From WVZL01 sp041862375 (GTDB lineage: Bacteria; Acidobacteriota; Aminicenantia; Aminicenantales; Aminicenantaceae), in NCBI GenBank assembly GCA_041862375.1, contig JBGVTE010000044.1:1-27704 (forward strand): 27,704 nucleotides of DNA, written 5' to 3'. This document shows positions 1 to 8,065 of this stretch, piece by piece. The stretch's first letter is position 1, and the number at the start of each line of letters is the position of its first letter. A program made the position numbers and the translations under genes. Below the pieces are notes generated by a model, which was not told the DNA's origin, made no database searches, and saw nothing but the letters and a program-made list of their open reading frames with translations.

Positions 1-97
1 GCGAGCGATCGAAGAGAGCGTGGCAATCTCATTGAAAACAAATAGATTAATGCCCTTCCTTAAGAGATTGCTTCATCGCTTCGCTCTTCGCAATGAC
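1..97. repeat. Facing pair of dispersed REP-like repeats
   Basis: Positions 64-97 read GAGATTGCTTCATCGC followed by TTCGCTCTTCGCAATGAC. The reverse complement starts GTCATTGCGA and ends GAAGCAATCTC. I recognise this as a dispersed repeat common in many uncultured bacterial genomes (from memory, not a search). Positions 1-30 hold a second, more diverged copy in the opposite direction, ending GGCAATCTC and cut by the window edge. GCAATCTC (23-30) is an exact inverted match to GAGATTGC (64-71), so the two copies face each other across 33 bases like a mosaic REP element. The rest of 98-319, up to the tmk ribosome site, shows no gene. Confidence 0.6.
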
Positions 98-319
98 AAG
101 GCATCCCGTCACTTTGGGACAAAGCCATATATTTAAACTCACAGAAGAAAAGAAATAATTGATTGAAGTAATGTATTAAATTGAATAAAAAATTACCAGA
201 AAAATAGAGCAGCCCCCAATTTTGATTGAAAATAAATAGAGGTATTGGCAGTTTTTATGAATAATTCAGATCAATTACTGTTCAGGAGATATGGCAGACC
301 AACATAAATTGGAGCCTTA

Positions 320-940
320 ATGTCAAGAATAACCTTGAAAAAAGGAATCTTAATAGTTATTGAGGGAATAGATGGTTCGGGGAAGTCCACTCAGGCAGAA
401 CTTCTCCAGCAGAAGCTAAGGTCCAAAGGATTTGACGTAGTCTGTTTTCAAGAACCTTCTAAGAGCAAATGGGGCCGTGAAATTAAGAGAAAAGCCATTT
501 ACCCTGATTCACTTTCTCCTGAGGATGAATTAAATCTCTTTCTGAAAGACAGGAAGGAGAATGTCGAGAAAAACTTAATCCCTGCACTCAAAGAAAGGAA
601 AGTGGTTGTCTTAGATAGATACTACTATTCAACCATATCTTACCAAGGAGCACGAGGAATCGATCCGGAGAGAATAAAGAGAATGAACGAACAATTCGCT
701 CCTCAAGCGGATTTAGTTTTTATTCTGGATGTGGATGCGAGAACAGGTTTAGAGCGGATAAAAGACAGAAAGAAAAAAGAAAAACTTTTTGAACATGAGG
801 ATTATCTGGTTAAGGTGAGAAAAATATTTAAGAGTTTCAAGGGGAAAAATATTCATCAGATCGATGGGTCAAAAACCTCGAAGGAAATCAGCGAGGAGAT
901 TGAAGAAGCTGCCTACAATTATCTCAATAGATTTTTATAA
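320..940 (+). CDS. tmk: Thymidylate (dTMP) kinase
   Basis: Phosphorylates dTMP to dTDP with ATP in the cytoplasm, an essential step of dTTP synthesis. The 206-residue length is normal for the family. The P-loop EGIDGSGKST spans residues 15-24. A nucleotide-binding EP pair follows at 45-46, and the DRYYYSTISYQG motif at 99-110 is the family's DR(Y/F) signature. A basic LID-like stretch around 145-165 precedes a helical C-terminus. The start is supported by GGAG at 311-314, five bases before ATG. The stop codon TAA at 938-940 overlaps the first bases of an inverted-repeat element. It is separated from the downstream penicillin-binding protein gene by that element, so the two may be transcribed separately. 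The LID is not the classic E. coli form, so specificity for dTMP rests on overall similarity. Confidence 0.9.
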   Translation: MSRITLKKGILIVIEGIDGSGKSTQAELLQQKLRSKGFDVVCFQEPSKSKWGREIKRKAIYPDSLSPEDELNLFLKDRKENVEKNLIPALKERKVVVLDRYYYSTISYQGARGIDPERIKRMNEQFAPQADLVFILDVDARTGLERIKDRKKKEKLFEHEDYLVKVRKIFKSFKGKNIHQIDGSKTSKEISEEIEEAAYNYLNRFL

Positions 941-1042
941 AAGGGGACAGGCTACTTTTTTTATAAATAACAATTTTTGTCATTATACAGAGTTGCGTAT
1001 AGCTGTGCCCCTTTTCTAAAGAAGTAGCCTGTTCCCTTTTTT
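939..1042. repeat. Inverted-repeat (REP/MITE-like) element after tmk
   Basis: The left arm 939-962 (AAAAGGGGACAGGCTAC then T-run) and the right arm 1018-1042 (AAAGAAGTAGCCTG then TTCCCTTTTTT) are imperfect inverted copies of about 23 bases. The 55 bases between them include a third, internal partial arm near 1004-1016 (TGTGCCCCTTTTC). The tmk stop codon overlaps the left arm. The arms end in T-runs on both sides, so the transcript could also act as a terminator. GGGACAGGCTAC ends resemble repeats I associate with IS200-like (RAYT) transposase systems; that link is inference. Confidence 0.65.
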
Positions 1043-1083
1043 ATATGGACTGGCTGACTGAATTTTGTTATATTTTTTAATAG

Positions 1084-3486
1084 ATGGAACTCAGAAAAAA
1101 GTTAATTATAAAAATAAAAAAAACAAAAAAAATAAAACTCGTTACATATACTATCCTATTTTTTCTTTTTCTAGCCGCTTGTATCTCAGGCGCCGTTTTT
1201 GGCGCCTACATGGCTATCAAGGAAAACCTTCCCTCCATATCTGAATTGGAGGAATTTGAGCCCAACATCATTACCTATGTATACTCAGATAAAGGGGAAG
1301 TCGCAGGTGAGTTTGCCATTGAAAAGCGGGTTGAAATACCTTATGAAGAAATTCCAGAAATTATTAAAAAGGCTATTATTGCCACAGAAGATCCCCGCTT
1401 CTACAATCACAAAGGTATTGATTTCAGGGGAATATTAAGGTCGCTAAAGGAGGATATCAGACTTGTGATAAAGAGGCGACGCCTTCATGGAGGAAGCACC
1501 ATAACTCAACAGTTGGCTCGATTACTCTTTCTCCACCCTAGACAAACGATCCGTCGGAAATTGAAAGAATGGATTCTGGCACGTCAGATCGAGAAAAGAT
1601 ATTCAAAAGAAAAGATAATGACCATGTTTTGCAATCAATTTTACCTTGGTCATGGAGTTTATGGAGTTGAAGCTGCATCGAATTTGTTCTTTGGAAAGAG
1701 TGTTTCGGAATTAGACTTGGAAGAGTGTGCCCTCATAGCAGGAATTTTCAGAGGACCTTCATATTATTCTCCTTACTCAAAGGAAGAGCTAACTCTCCGC
1801 CGCCGGAATCATGTTCTTAACCGAATGTATGAAGAGGGGCATATCTCCGAAGAGGAGAGGGATGATGCCCAAAAAAAGCCTGTGAAAGTTCTTCCTTTGA
1901 GGAGGGGAAAATCTGATTTCGCCGGCTATTTTTTAGAAGAAGTAAGGAAATACATCGAAAAGAATTATGGAGCCGATGCTCTTTACCGGGAGGGTCTCAG
2001 GATTTACACTACATTAGATCCCACCTACCAAAAATTTGCTGAAGAAGCTCTCATTAGCGGACTTCGCACCTTGGATAAAAGGCAAGGTTGGCGGAAAGAT
2101 AAGAGAAATTTAATAGAGGAAGGAATTGAAGGATTTGAAAATACTTGGCTTGAGAGCTGGTCAACGCCAACTGTAAAAAAAGATGAAGTAGTTGATGCAG
2201 TTGTTTTAACTGTAGAGCGCAATGAGGCTCTCGTCAAAGTCAAAGAATATACGGCGAGGATAAATAATACTGATATAGCGTGGACAAAGACAAAAAATTT
2301 AAAAAGCCTCATAAAGAGTGGGGATGTTATCCATGTTAAGATTAAGAAGATAGACGAAGAGAAAAGAGAGCTCCTTGCTTCTCTTGACCAAGAACCACTT
2401 GTAGAAGGTTCTTTCCTGGCTATTGATCCTCTAACTGGCCAGATAAAAGCAATGGTCGGAGGCTATTCTTTCGAGAGGAGCAAGTTTAACCGGGCTACTC
2501 AGGCTCTAAGACAGTCGGGATCAGCGATAAAACCCATTCTCTACACTGCTGCTCTTGAGAATGGATTTACCGCTGCCAACATAATTGTTGATGAACCTAC
2601 AAGCTTTGTCGATAAATGGAGTGGAGAACCCTGGTCACCTCCAAATTATGATCAGAAATACAAAGGAGCTGTTACTGTTCGCACGGGTCTAGAAGAGTCT
2701 AGGAATATTGTGACAGCAAAACTCTTAGAGTACATTTCTCCTCAAACTGGAGTTAATTATTGTCGCAAATTCGGGATAACTTCACCAATTTTACCCTATC
2801 TTTCTCTTTCTCTGGGAACTTTTGAAGTAAGCTTATTAGAAATCGTATCTGCTTATACAACCTTTCCTAACAAGGGCATCAGGATAAAACCTTATTTTAT
2901 AACCCGTGTTGAGGATAAGGATGGTAACATTCTAGAAGAACACAAAGTTGAAACAGAGGAGGTTATTTCTCCTCAAATTGCTTATATAATGACTAATTTG
3001 CTTCAGGGTGTCATCCATCGAGGAACTGGAACTGCAGCAAGTACTTTAATAAAAGATAAATCTCTAGCAGGAAAAACAGGAACAACAGATGAGTACACTG
3101 ATGCTTGGTTCATAGGATTTTCACCTTCTTTATGTGCTGGAGTTTGGGTAGGTCATGAAACCAAGATTACCTTAGGGGATAGACAATCGGGAGCCGTAGC
3201 TGCTCTTCCAATCTGGATAGACTTTTTCATAAAAGTAATCGAGGTTGAAAAAAAGCAGATCGAAGAGGAGGGAACTGAGCTGATAGCTGAAGAATTTGAA
3301 GTTCCTACAAATATCTCTTTTGTAGAGATTGACCGAAAAACAGGCCTGCTCGCAACGCCCTTTTGCCTTTATCCTTTCAGAGAAGCATTTCTTCCAGGTA
3401 CAGAACCACCCCGATTTTGCTCTAATGAGGAGCATATGATGATTCTGGATTACTATTCTGTAAATAAAGAAGAAGAACACGACTAG
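1084..3486 (+). CDS. Class A penicillin-binding protein (PBP1A-like transglycosylase/transpeptidase)
   Basis: Bifunctional peptidoglycan synthase: it polymerises lipid II and cross-links stem peptides at the outer face of the inner membrane. A basic cytoplasmic tail (1-18) and one membrane segment (about 19-43) precede a GT51 domain with EDPRFYNHKG (catalytic Glu102) and HGGSTITQQLAR (135-146). An OB-like insert lies around 368-430. The transpeptidase domain carries SAIK (catalytic Ser480, Lys483), SRN (539-541) and KTGT (664-667). At 800 residues it has a normal length. The start ATG has no clear Shine-Dalgarno sequence. It was chosen because the tail-plus-helix that follows is the expected N-terminus. 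Its 3' end converges with the FecR-domain gene. No catalytic motif is missing, so it should be active. Confidence 0.92.
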   Translation: MELRKKLIIKIKKTKKIKLVTYTILFFLFLAACISGAVFGAYMAIKENLPSISELEEFEPNIITYVYSDKGEVAGEFAIEKRVEIPYEEIPEIIKKAIIATEDPRFYNHKGIDFRGILRSLKEDIRLVIKRRRLHGGSTITQQLARLLFLHPRQTIRRKLKEWILARQIEKRYSKEKIMTMFCNQFYLGHGVYGVEAASNLFFGKSVSELDLEECALIAGIFRGPSYYSPYSKEELTLRRRNHVLNRMYEEGHISEEERDDAQKKPVKVLPLRRGKSDFAGYFLEEVRKYIEKNYGADALYREGLRIYTTLDPTYQKFAEEALISGLRTLDKRQGWRKDKRNLIEEGIEGFENTWLESWSTPTVKKDEVVDAVVLTVERNEALVKVKEYTARINNTDIAWTKTKNLKSLIKSGDVIHVKIKKIDEEKRELLASLDQEPLVEGSFLAIDPLTGQIKAMVGGYSFERSKFNRATQALRQSGSAIKPILYTAALENGFTAANIIVDEPTSFVDKWSGEPWSPPNYDQKYKGAVTVRTGLEESRNIVTAKLLEYISPQTGVNYCRKFGITSPILPYLSLSLGTFEVSLLEIVSAYTTFPNKGIRIKPYFITRVEDKDGNILEEHKVETEEVISPQIAYIMTNLLQGVIHRGTGTAASTLIKDKSLAGKTGTTDEYTDAWFIGFSPSLCAGVWVGHETKITLGDRQSGAVAALPIWIDFFIKVIEVEKKQIEEEGTELIAEEFEVPTNISFVEIDRKTGLLATPFCLYPFREAFLPGTEPPRFCSNEEHMMILDYYSVNKEEEHD

Positions 3487-3568
3487 TAAGTATAAGGTAA
3501 ATATAACACTGCCTCTTTTACTGACAATATAGAGAAACAAGATCAACAGGATAGTCTAGGAACGGATG

Positions 3569-5290
3569 TTATTTCTTCTTTCTTACTTTTCCTGACTTTG
3601 ACTTGGAAGAGCGGCTTGAAGAGGAACGCCCTCGAGAAGTTGAGGAAGAGCTCTTTGACTTCGAGCGAGAGCTAATCGCTCGTGAAGAGGAAGGGCGTCT
3701 GGTAGAGGAGCTTTTTCCGATATGCCTACTGGAAGAGCTGCCAGAGATATATTTAGAGACTCGGCTGAGGAAAGAACCAGATTTTGAGGTTCTGGATTTC
3801 TTAGAGATATTCTTTATACTGATTTTTGGAGAAGGGGGATATCCGTAGGAACCTCCTCTTATATAACTTCTTTCATCTTTCTTTTTTACCTTTTTTCCTG
3901 CAGGTTTTTTGTCTTTCGTCTGGTCTTTCTTCTTTGTTTTTCCTTTTATTACGTTTCCTGTCTGAGGCACTTTTGAGCCGGCAGAACCAGGCTTCTTTTT
4001 TGAATTTTTTCTGAGAGATTTTGGCGCAGTTACAGATGACTCGGGCCTTTGTTTGAGAAGAAGCTTCCTGCTCCCGAGTTTTTCAATTTTTGTTTTGCTC
4101 GATACAGATTTTAAAGGTGGAGTTTTACGGGAGAGCGAGATTTTTCCCAGTTTTTTCACTTTATCAGGGCTTAAAGCGACTTTTGATACATTCTTTGCCT
4201 GAAGTTGATTTTTATGGATAACCGTTAAGGTTCGAGAATTATATGGATAGTGTCGCCCGTAGTAATGTCCATAATAACGATTGTTGATTATTATCCCTGG
4301 GTAACCATAGTAGCTTAAGGGAGCCCAGCCAAAATAATCATATCCCCAGTACCAACTCACCCAGGCGGGGCCCCAGAGAGTTGTGGGAATCCAGTACCAG
4401 CCAAGTCCTACACTCCAGTGCCATCTGCCGAAATGATATGGTGCCCATCCCCATGGTTCATATGGCAGCCATGTCCATCCACAGAGAGGTAACCAGGTCC
4501 ATCTCCCGTAATAGTACGGCCGCCAGCCGGGATCCATGCCTCGTGGAACCCAGATATAGCCATGAGGCCTTAAGTATGCCCAGTCGCCATAAGTAGCTAA
4601 TTCATACTCAAAATCTTCTAAATCTTCAGGAAGATACCCTTTTGCCACTCTCTTTTGTAACTGGGCATCACGATATTCGCTCCATCTGTCAAAGCTGTCT
4701 TGTGCCACAGCGTAAAAACGGGTAGGTCTTGAGGTGAAACGAGCATTAGCAACTTCTAATCTCTGTTCGCTTTTGATAAGTACAGAACCTTCTTCTCCAG
4801 AAGCTTCTATGAGACCCTCGAAAACAAAGATTTCTGTTTCCCTGTTTTCTCTTACGTCGATTCTATAAAGACCCCTCTCAAGAATGTAGATGGAAACATC
4901 TGAAGTGTGGATTTCAATATTCTTTTCTTTTTTTAGAAAGCTTACACTAAAATAGATATTTCCTGACCAGATTCGAATTCTGGTTAAATCATAATCCCTT
5001 TTAGGAAGGTTCAAGAAATCTATTTTTGTATCGTTGTCAAGTCTCAGGTAGTTTCTTTTTCCTAAGTAAATTTCAGCTCGTCCGTCAGTAGTGCCTATTC
5101 TATCTCCTTCGGAAATAGGCATGTTGACGACTCCCTCTTCATAACCGAGATCTGCTGCTCTTTGGATATAAGTATTTCCAGTGATATAGCTCAATCGAGC
5201 AAATGAATAGTTGTTATATTGAGCATTCTCTGAATACGACAGGGAAAGAGTCAAAATAAAAACTAATGCAAAAGAAGCATATTTTTTCAT
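3569..5290 (-). CDS. Secreted FecR-domain / DUF6600 Trp-rich protein with Ser/Lys/Arg tail
   Basis: Envelope protein of unknown function, 573 residues. I start it at the ATG ending at 5290 because AAGGAGC lies seven bases upstream and the product then begins with a signal peptide (MKKYASFALVFILTLSLS, cut near residue 20-24). An in-frame upstream start would add 15 residues and hide that signal. Residues 31-180 are a FecR-like beta domain (entry SYITGNTYIQ; core RIRIWSGNIYF). Residues about 235-330 are the tryptophan/tyrosine-rich DUF6600 block with repeated GxWxWxP units. From about 360 to the end the chain is extremely basic and low in complexity, with many K, S and R and long serine runs. 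FecR domains occur in sigma-factor signalling, but no sigma/anti-sigma gene is adjacent, so a structural or wall-binding role is equally possible. Confidence 0.8.
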   Translation of the reverse strand: MKKYASFALVFILTLSLSYSENAQYNNYSFARLSYITGNTYIQRAADLGYEEGVVNMPISEGDRIGTTDGRAEIYLGKRNYLRLDNDTKIDFLNLPKRDYDLTRIRIWSGNIYFSVSFLKKEKNIEIHTSDVSIYILERGLYRIDVRENRETEIFVFEGLIEASGEEGSVLIKSEQRLEVANARFTSRPTRFYAVAQDSFDRWSEYRDAQLQKRVAKGYLPEDLEDFEYELATYGDWAYLRPHGYIWVPRGMDPGWRPYYYGRWTWLPLCGWTWLPYEPWGWAPYHFGRWHWSVGLGWYWIPTTLWGPAWVSWYWGYDYFGWAPLSYYGYPGIIINNRYYGHYYGRHYPYNSRTLTVIHKNQLQAKNVSKVALSPDKVKKLGKISLSRKTPPLKSVSSKTKIEKLGSRKLLLKQRPESSVTAPKSLRKNSKKKPGSAGSKVPQTGNVIKGKTKKKDQTKDKKPAGKKVKKKDERSYIRGGSYGYPPSPKISIKNISKKSRTSKSGSFLSRVSKYISGSSSSRHIGKSSSTRRPSSSRAISSRSKSKSSSSTSRGRSSSSRSSKSKSGKVRKKK

Positions 5291-5318
5291 TTTTTCGCTC
5301 CTTTTCCGATAATTTTCC

Positions 5319-5335
5319 TGCAAATAATATGCCAA
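5319..5335 (-). promoter_or_regulatory. Candidate sigma-54 (-24/-12) promoter
   Basis: On the - strand the sequence reads TTGGCATATTATTTGCA. This matches the sigma-54 consensus TGGCAC-N5-TTGCW at all invariant positions (GG at -24, GC at -12, correct spacing). Transcription would start near 5308, about 18 bases before the FecR/DUF6600 gene's ATG and just ahead of its Shine-Dalgarno sequence, which is a plausible leader length. No enhancer-binding activator gene is in the window. Confidence 0.5.
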
Positions 5336-5405
5336 TTGCTTTATCCTAGAGCTTTGCTTTTATTGCGTTTTTCCTGTCCTTAAAAGGAGACGGATGCACC
5401 TATAT

Positions 5406-5599
5406 AGGGTCAGGTTCACACTTTTAGTTCTTTAGCCTTGTCCTTAATTGACAAGATATAGAGTCATTGCAGTATTAGAAGAATATTCTAACCTATCAGT
5501 TTTGGACAGTCCCAATTGTTTCAGAAGAAATATTTGCTAGTTGGACTCCTTATATCCTATTTTATAATGAAAAAAAGTTAAAAGTGTAGACCTGACTCT
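5406..5599. repeat. Inverted-repeat (REP/MITE-like) element after the deacetylase gene
   Basis: The left arm 5406-5427 (AGGGTCAGGTTCACAC then TTTTAG) and the right arm 5578-5599 (TTAAAAGTGTAGACCTGACT then CT) are imperfect inverted copies with about three differences. The interior carries two small perfect hairpins, CTTGTC/GACAAG (5437-5455) and TTAGAA/TTCTAA (5475-5491). The deacetylase stop codon (5598-5600) overlaps the right arm. It thus lies on a stop codon just as the 939-1042 element does, and its GGGTCAGGT(C/T) ends resemble GGGACAGGCTAC there. The element fills most of the gap between the deacetylase and FecR genes; no coding sequence is seen in it. Confidence 0.65.
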
Positions 5600-6632
5600 A
5601 AAGGCTTAAGGGCCAGTATTTTTTCTGCGTTTGGATGACCGGCTCTAATTCCCTTCGGGTGAGAGGTGATATCTCCATTTTTACTGGGGGAGCCTTAATC
5701 TCTCCCCCAAGATGGAGAAGGACATGTTTAATCCCCTGTTGAAGGCCTTCGAGGTTATAACCGCCTTCGAGAGTAAATAGAAGCCGGTCTTGGCATAATT
5801 CATGGGCTAAGGACATAAGTTTACCAGCTAAGGCACCGAATCCTTCTGCACTGACTTCCATGCCTCCCAAAGGATCACCGCGGTAAATATCAAAGCCGGC
5901 TGAAACCAAGATAAAATCAGGCTTAAAAGAATATGCAATAGGAGATAAGATATTTTGGTAGATGAGGAGATAGTCGTTTTCATTTTTTCCCGGAGCAAGA
6001 GGAACGTTAACTGTAAAGCCCTCTCCATCACCCATGCCTGTTTCATTCCAATATCCTGTCCCGGGATAATGAGGAAATTGATGAGTTGAAAAGAAGAGCA
6101 CATCCTTTCTTGAGTAGAATGAATGTTGAGTTCCGTTTCCATGATGTAGATCCCAGTCAATGATCAGAATTTTCTGAAGACTGTATTTTTTTATCAGGTA
6201 TTCGGCTCCAATGGCAACATTATTGAAAAGGCAAAAGCCCATCGCTCTTGATACTTCAGCATGATGTCCTGGGGGTCTAACCAGAGCAAAACCGTTAGAG
6301 ATTTTTTTCTCCATAATAAAGTCAATTGCCTGAAGGAGTCCTCCTGCAGCCAAAAGAGCAGTCTCAAAGGAGCGGGATGATGTAGAAGTGTCAGGGTCCA
6401 GGATGACTCTATCTTTACCGGAAGTTTCTTTGATGGTTTGGATATATGATGAGGAATGGATCCACTGAATCTCTTCCTCTCGAGCAAAGCGCGGTTTTAT
6501 CTCTACGAAGGAAAAGGCTATTTCACTTTCAAGCATTCTATAGATTGCTTCTATTCTCTGGGGGCTTTCTACATGAAAAGCACCCATGTCGTGCTCCATG
6601 TATTGCCAGTCCTTGACAATTCCAGTCGTCAT
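5598..6632 (-). CDS. Histone deacetylase-family (acetylpolyamine/acetoin-type) deacetylase
   Basis: Zinc-dependent amidohydrolase of the arginase/deacetylase fold, expected to remove acetyl groups from small amines or protein lysines in the cytoplasm. At 344 residues it matches class II-type bacterial members. The active site is complete: the His pair in RPPGHHAE (123-124), zinc ligands Asp161 and His163 in DWDLHHGNGTQ, Asp248 in SAGFDIYRGDPLGG, and the catalytic Tyr292 in EGGYN. The start is set by AGGAGGT three bases before ATG at 6632; an upstream in-frame start would lie deep in the symporter gene. The gene overlaps that symporter's stop codon by four bases (ATGA), so translation is probably coupled. 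This makes a nutrient deacetylase more likely than a histone-type regulator. The real substrate cannot be read from sequence. Confidence 0.88.
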   Translation of the reverse strand: MTTGIVKDWQYMEHDMGAFHVESPQRIEAIYRMLESEIAFSFVEIKPRFAREEEIQWIHSSSYIQTIKETSGKDRVILDPDTSTSSRSFETALLAAGGLLQAIDFIMEKKISNGFALVRPPGHHAEVSRAMGFCLFNNVAIGAEYLIKKYSLQKILIIDWDLHHGNGTQHSFYSRKDVLFFSTHQFPHYPGTGYWNETGMGDGEGFTVNVPLAPGKNENDYLLIYQNILSPIAYSFKPDFILVSAGFDIYRGDPLGGMEVSAEGFGALAGKLMSLAHELCQDRLLFTLEGGYNLEGLQQGIKHVLLHLGGEIKAPPVKMEISPLTRRELEPVIQTQKKYWPLSL

Positions 6633-8059
6633 GTTACCTCCTGGTTGAAAAATACCTTCCATTTTTCTGGATGGGGTTTTGGAGTGAGCAGGCTGACCAC
6701 AACGAGAAGCGTGAGAGAAGTTATAAGAGCAGGATAGATAGCTGGCACACTCAGGGGAAGGTGCCCTTGAATTTTGTTGATGATTTCCCAGCCAACAGTA
6801 ACTGTCATTCCACCTAAAATGGATAGTACTCCACCTGAAACAGTTGCTCTTTTCCAGAAGAAGACCGCTATGAGGGCTGGAGTTATTCCAGCCCCGTAGA
6901 CAGTATAAGCTGCATAGGCTGCATCCAAGATTCTTGGGAAGAAGGAGATGAGAGAGTAAGATATAAGACCCAAGATAATAACTATAAGCCTGGAGTAAAA
7001 AATCATCTTTTTATCAGGCAAATCAGGATTTATAAACCGCTGGTAAATGTCCCGGATGACATTGGTGGCTGGGACAAGGAGAAAACTGTTGGCAGTAGAG
7101 GTGATTATAGCCACAATAGCTGCCATGAGGGCACAGCCCACAACGATGGGCACTCCTTTATGGGCTACAAGAAGGATAATTTTTCCTGACTCTGCTGCAC
7201 TAAGACTTTTAAAATAGCTGCTTCCTGCCACAGCTAAACTCTGCAGGGCAACTCCCAATAGAATGACTCCCAGAATCCAGCCAACAACTGATTTTTTTGC
7301 TTCTTTCTCGTCTTTAGCAGAGAAGAAACGCTGGTACATGTTGCCGTTGCCCAGCGCGAGAAGTAACGTGGGGAAAAAGTAGCCCATTGCCTGCACCAAG
7401 CTCATATTTCCTAAAATAGGATGTTTTCTGGGAGTAACATTAGCCACAATATAATCAATTCCTCCTACGTGATGGATGAGAAATGGAAGCGCGAGGGAGA
7501 CGCCGACTATCATGATTATTCCGTTAAAGATATCCAGGTACGCTACAGAAATCATCCCGGCAAGCAGAGTATAGGTGATAACGAAAAGAGCAACGATGAT
7601 CATACCTTGTTGAGCCGAAACTCTTCCCTCGGTGATGATGTTGAGCACCCAGCCTCCGCCTCGAAATTGGTAGCTAACGATGGTGACATAGGCGATTATT
7701 GTGGTAATGGTAGCCAGAATGCGGGCCCATTTGTTATAGCGGGCTTCCAGGATATCGGGAACAGTGAATTGACCAAAGCGTCTAACTTTGGCTGCAATAA
7801 AGAAGACGATAATAATGCCTAACCAGCCACCGCTGCTTCCTATAAGCGATGAGTATCCATGGTTATAGCTGAGATCGGAAACACTGAAAATATCCCCAGA
7901 TCCTATCCAGGTGGCAAGGAGGGTACCCACAAGGACAGGCGCAGTAAGTGTTCTGCCTGCTACTAAAAAATCTTCTTTTTTTTTAAGCCTCCGAGTTAAT
8001 CGAAGGCCAAAGACAAAAAGGACAATGAGATAGATGAGTATAGTAAGCAAGTAAACCAT
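6629..8059 (-). CDS. Sodium:solute symporter (SLC5/SSS family), second of a tandem pair
   Basis: Inner-membrane LeuT-fold transporter of 476 residues with about 13 hydrophobic segments, coupling sodium entry to solute uptake. Visible family marks are EDFLVAGR (29-36), TWIGSG (50-55), and the sodium-site helix with Thr320-Ser321-Thr322 followed by RDIYQRF (336-342). It is clearly paralogous to the symporter just upstream: the EDF(L/M)VAGR, TWIGSG and RDIYQRF motifs fall at matching positions. Only six bases separate the two genes, and the ATG has only a weak upstream purine run, so it probably depends on coupling to its neighbour. Its own stop overlaps the deacetylase start. The substrate is unknown; the coupled deacetylase hints at an acetylated amine or amide. 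Confidence 0.88.
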   Translation of the reverse strand: MVYLLTILIYLIVLFVFGLRLTRRLKKKEDFLVAGRTLTAPVLVGTLLATWIGSGDIFSVSDLSYNHGYSSLIGSSGGWLGIIIVFFIAAKVRRFGQFTVPDILEARYNKWARILATITTIIAYVTIVSYQFRGGGWVLNIITEGRVSAQQGMIIVALFVITYTLLAGMISVAYLDIFNGIIMIVGVSLALPFLIHHVGGIDYIVANVTPRKHPILGNMSLVQAMGYFFPTLLLALGNGNMYQRFFSAKDEKEAKKSVVGWILGVILLGVALQSLAVAGSSYFKSLSAAESGKIILLVAHKGVPIVVGCALMAAIVAIITSTANSFLLVPATNVIRDIYQRFINPDLPDKKMIFYSRLIVIILGLISYSLISFFPRILDAAYAAYTVYGAGITPALIAVFFWKRATVSGGVLSILGGMTVTVGWEIINKIQGHLPLSVPAIYPALITSLTLLVVVSLLTPKPHPEKWKVFFNQEVT

Positions 8060-8065
8060 TTTTTC

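Noticed and set aside
3603..4014. Open frames on the + strand, antisense to the FecR/DUF6600 gene, rich in Glu/Arg and Phe/Leu
   Set aside because: They are mirror readings of the low-complexity Ser/Lys/Arg tail; no ribosome site or recognisable domain.
7421..7822. 133-codon + strand frame within the second symporter
   Set aside because: No start signals or domain; it lies opposite a clear transporter gene.
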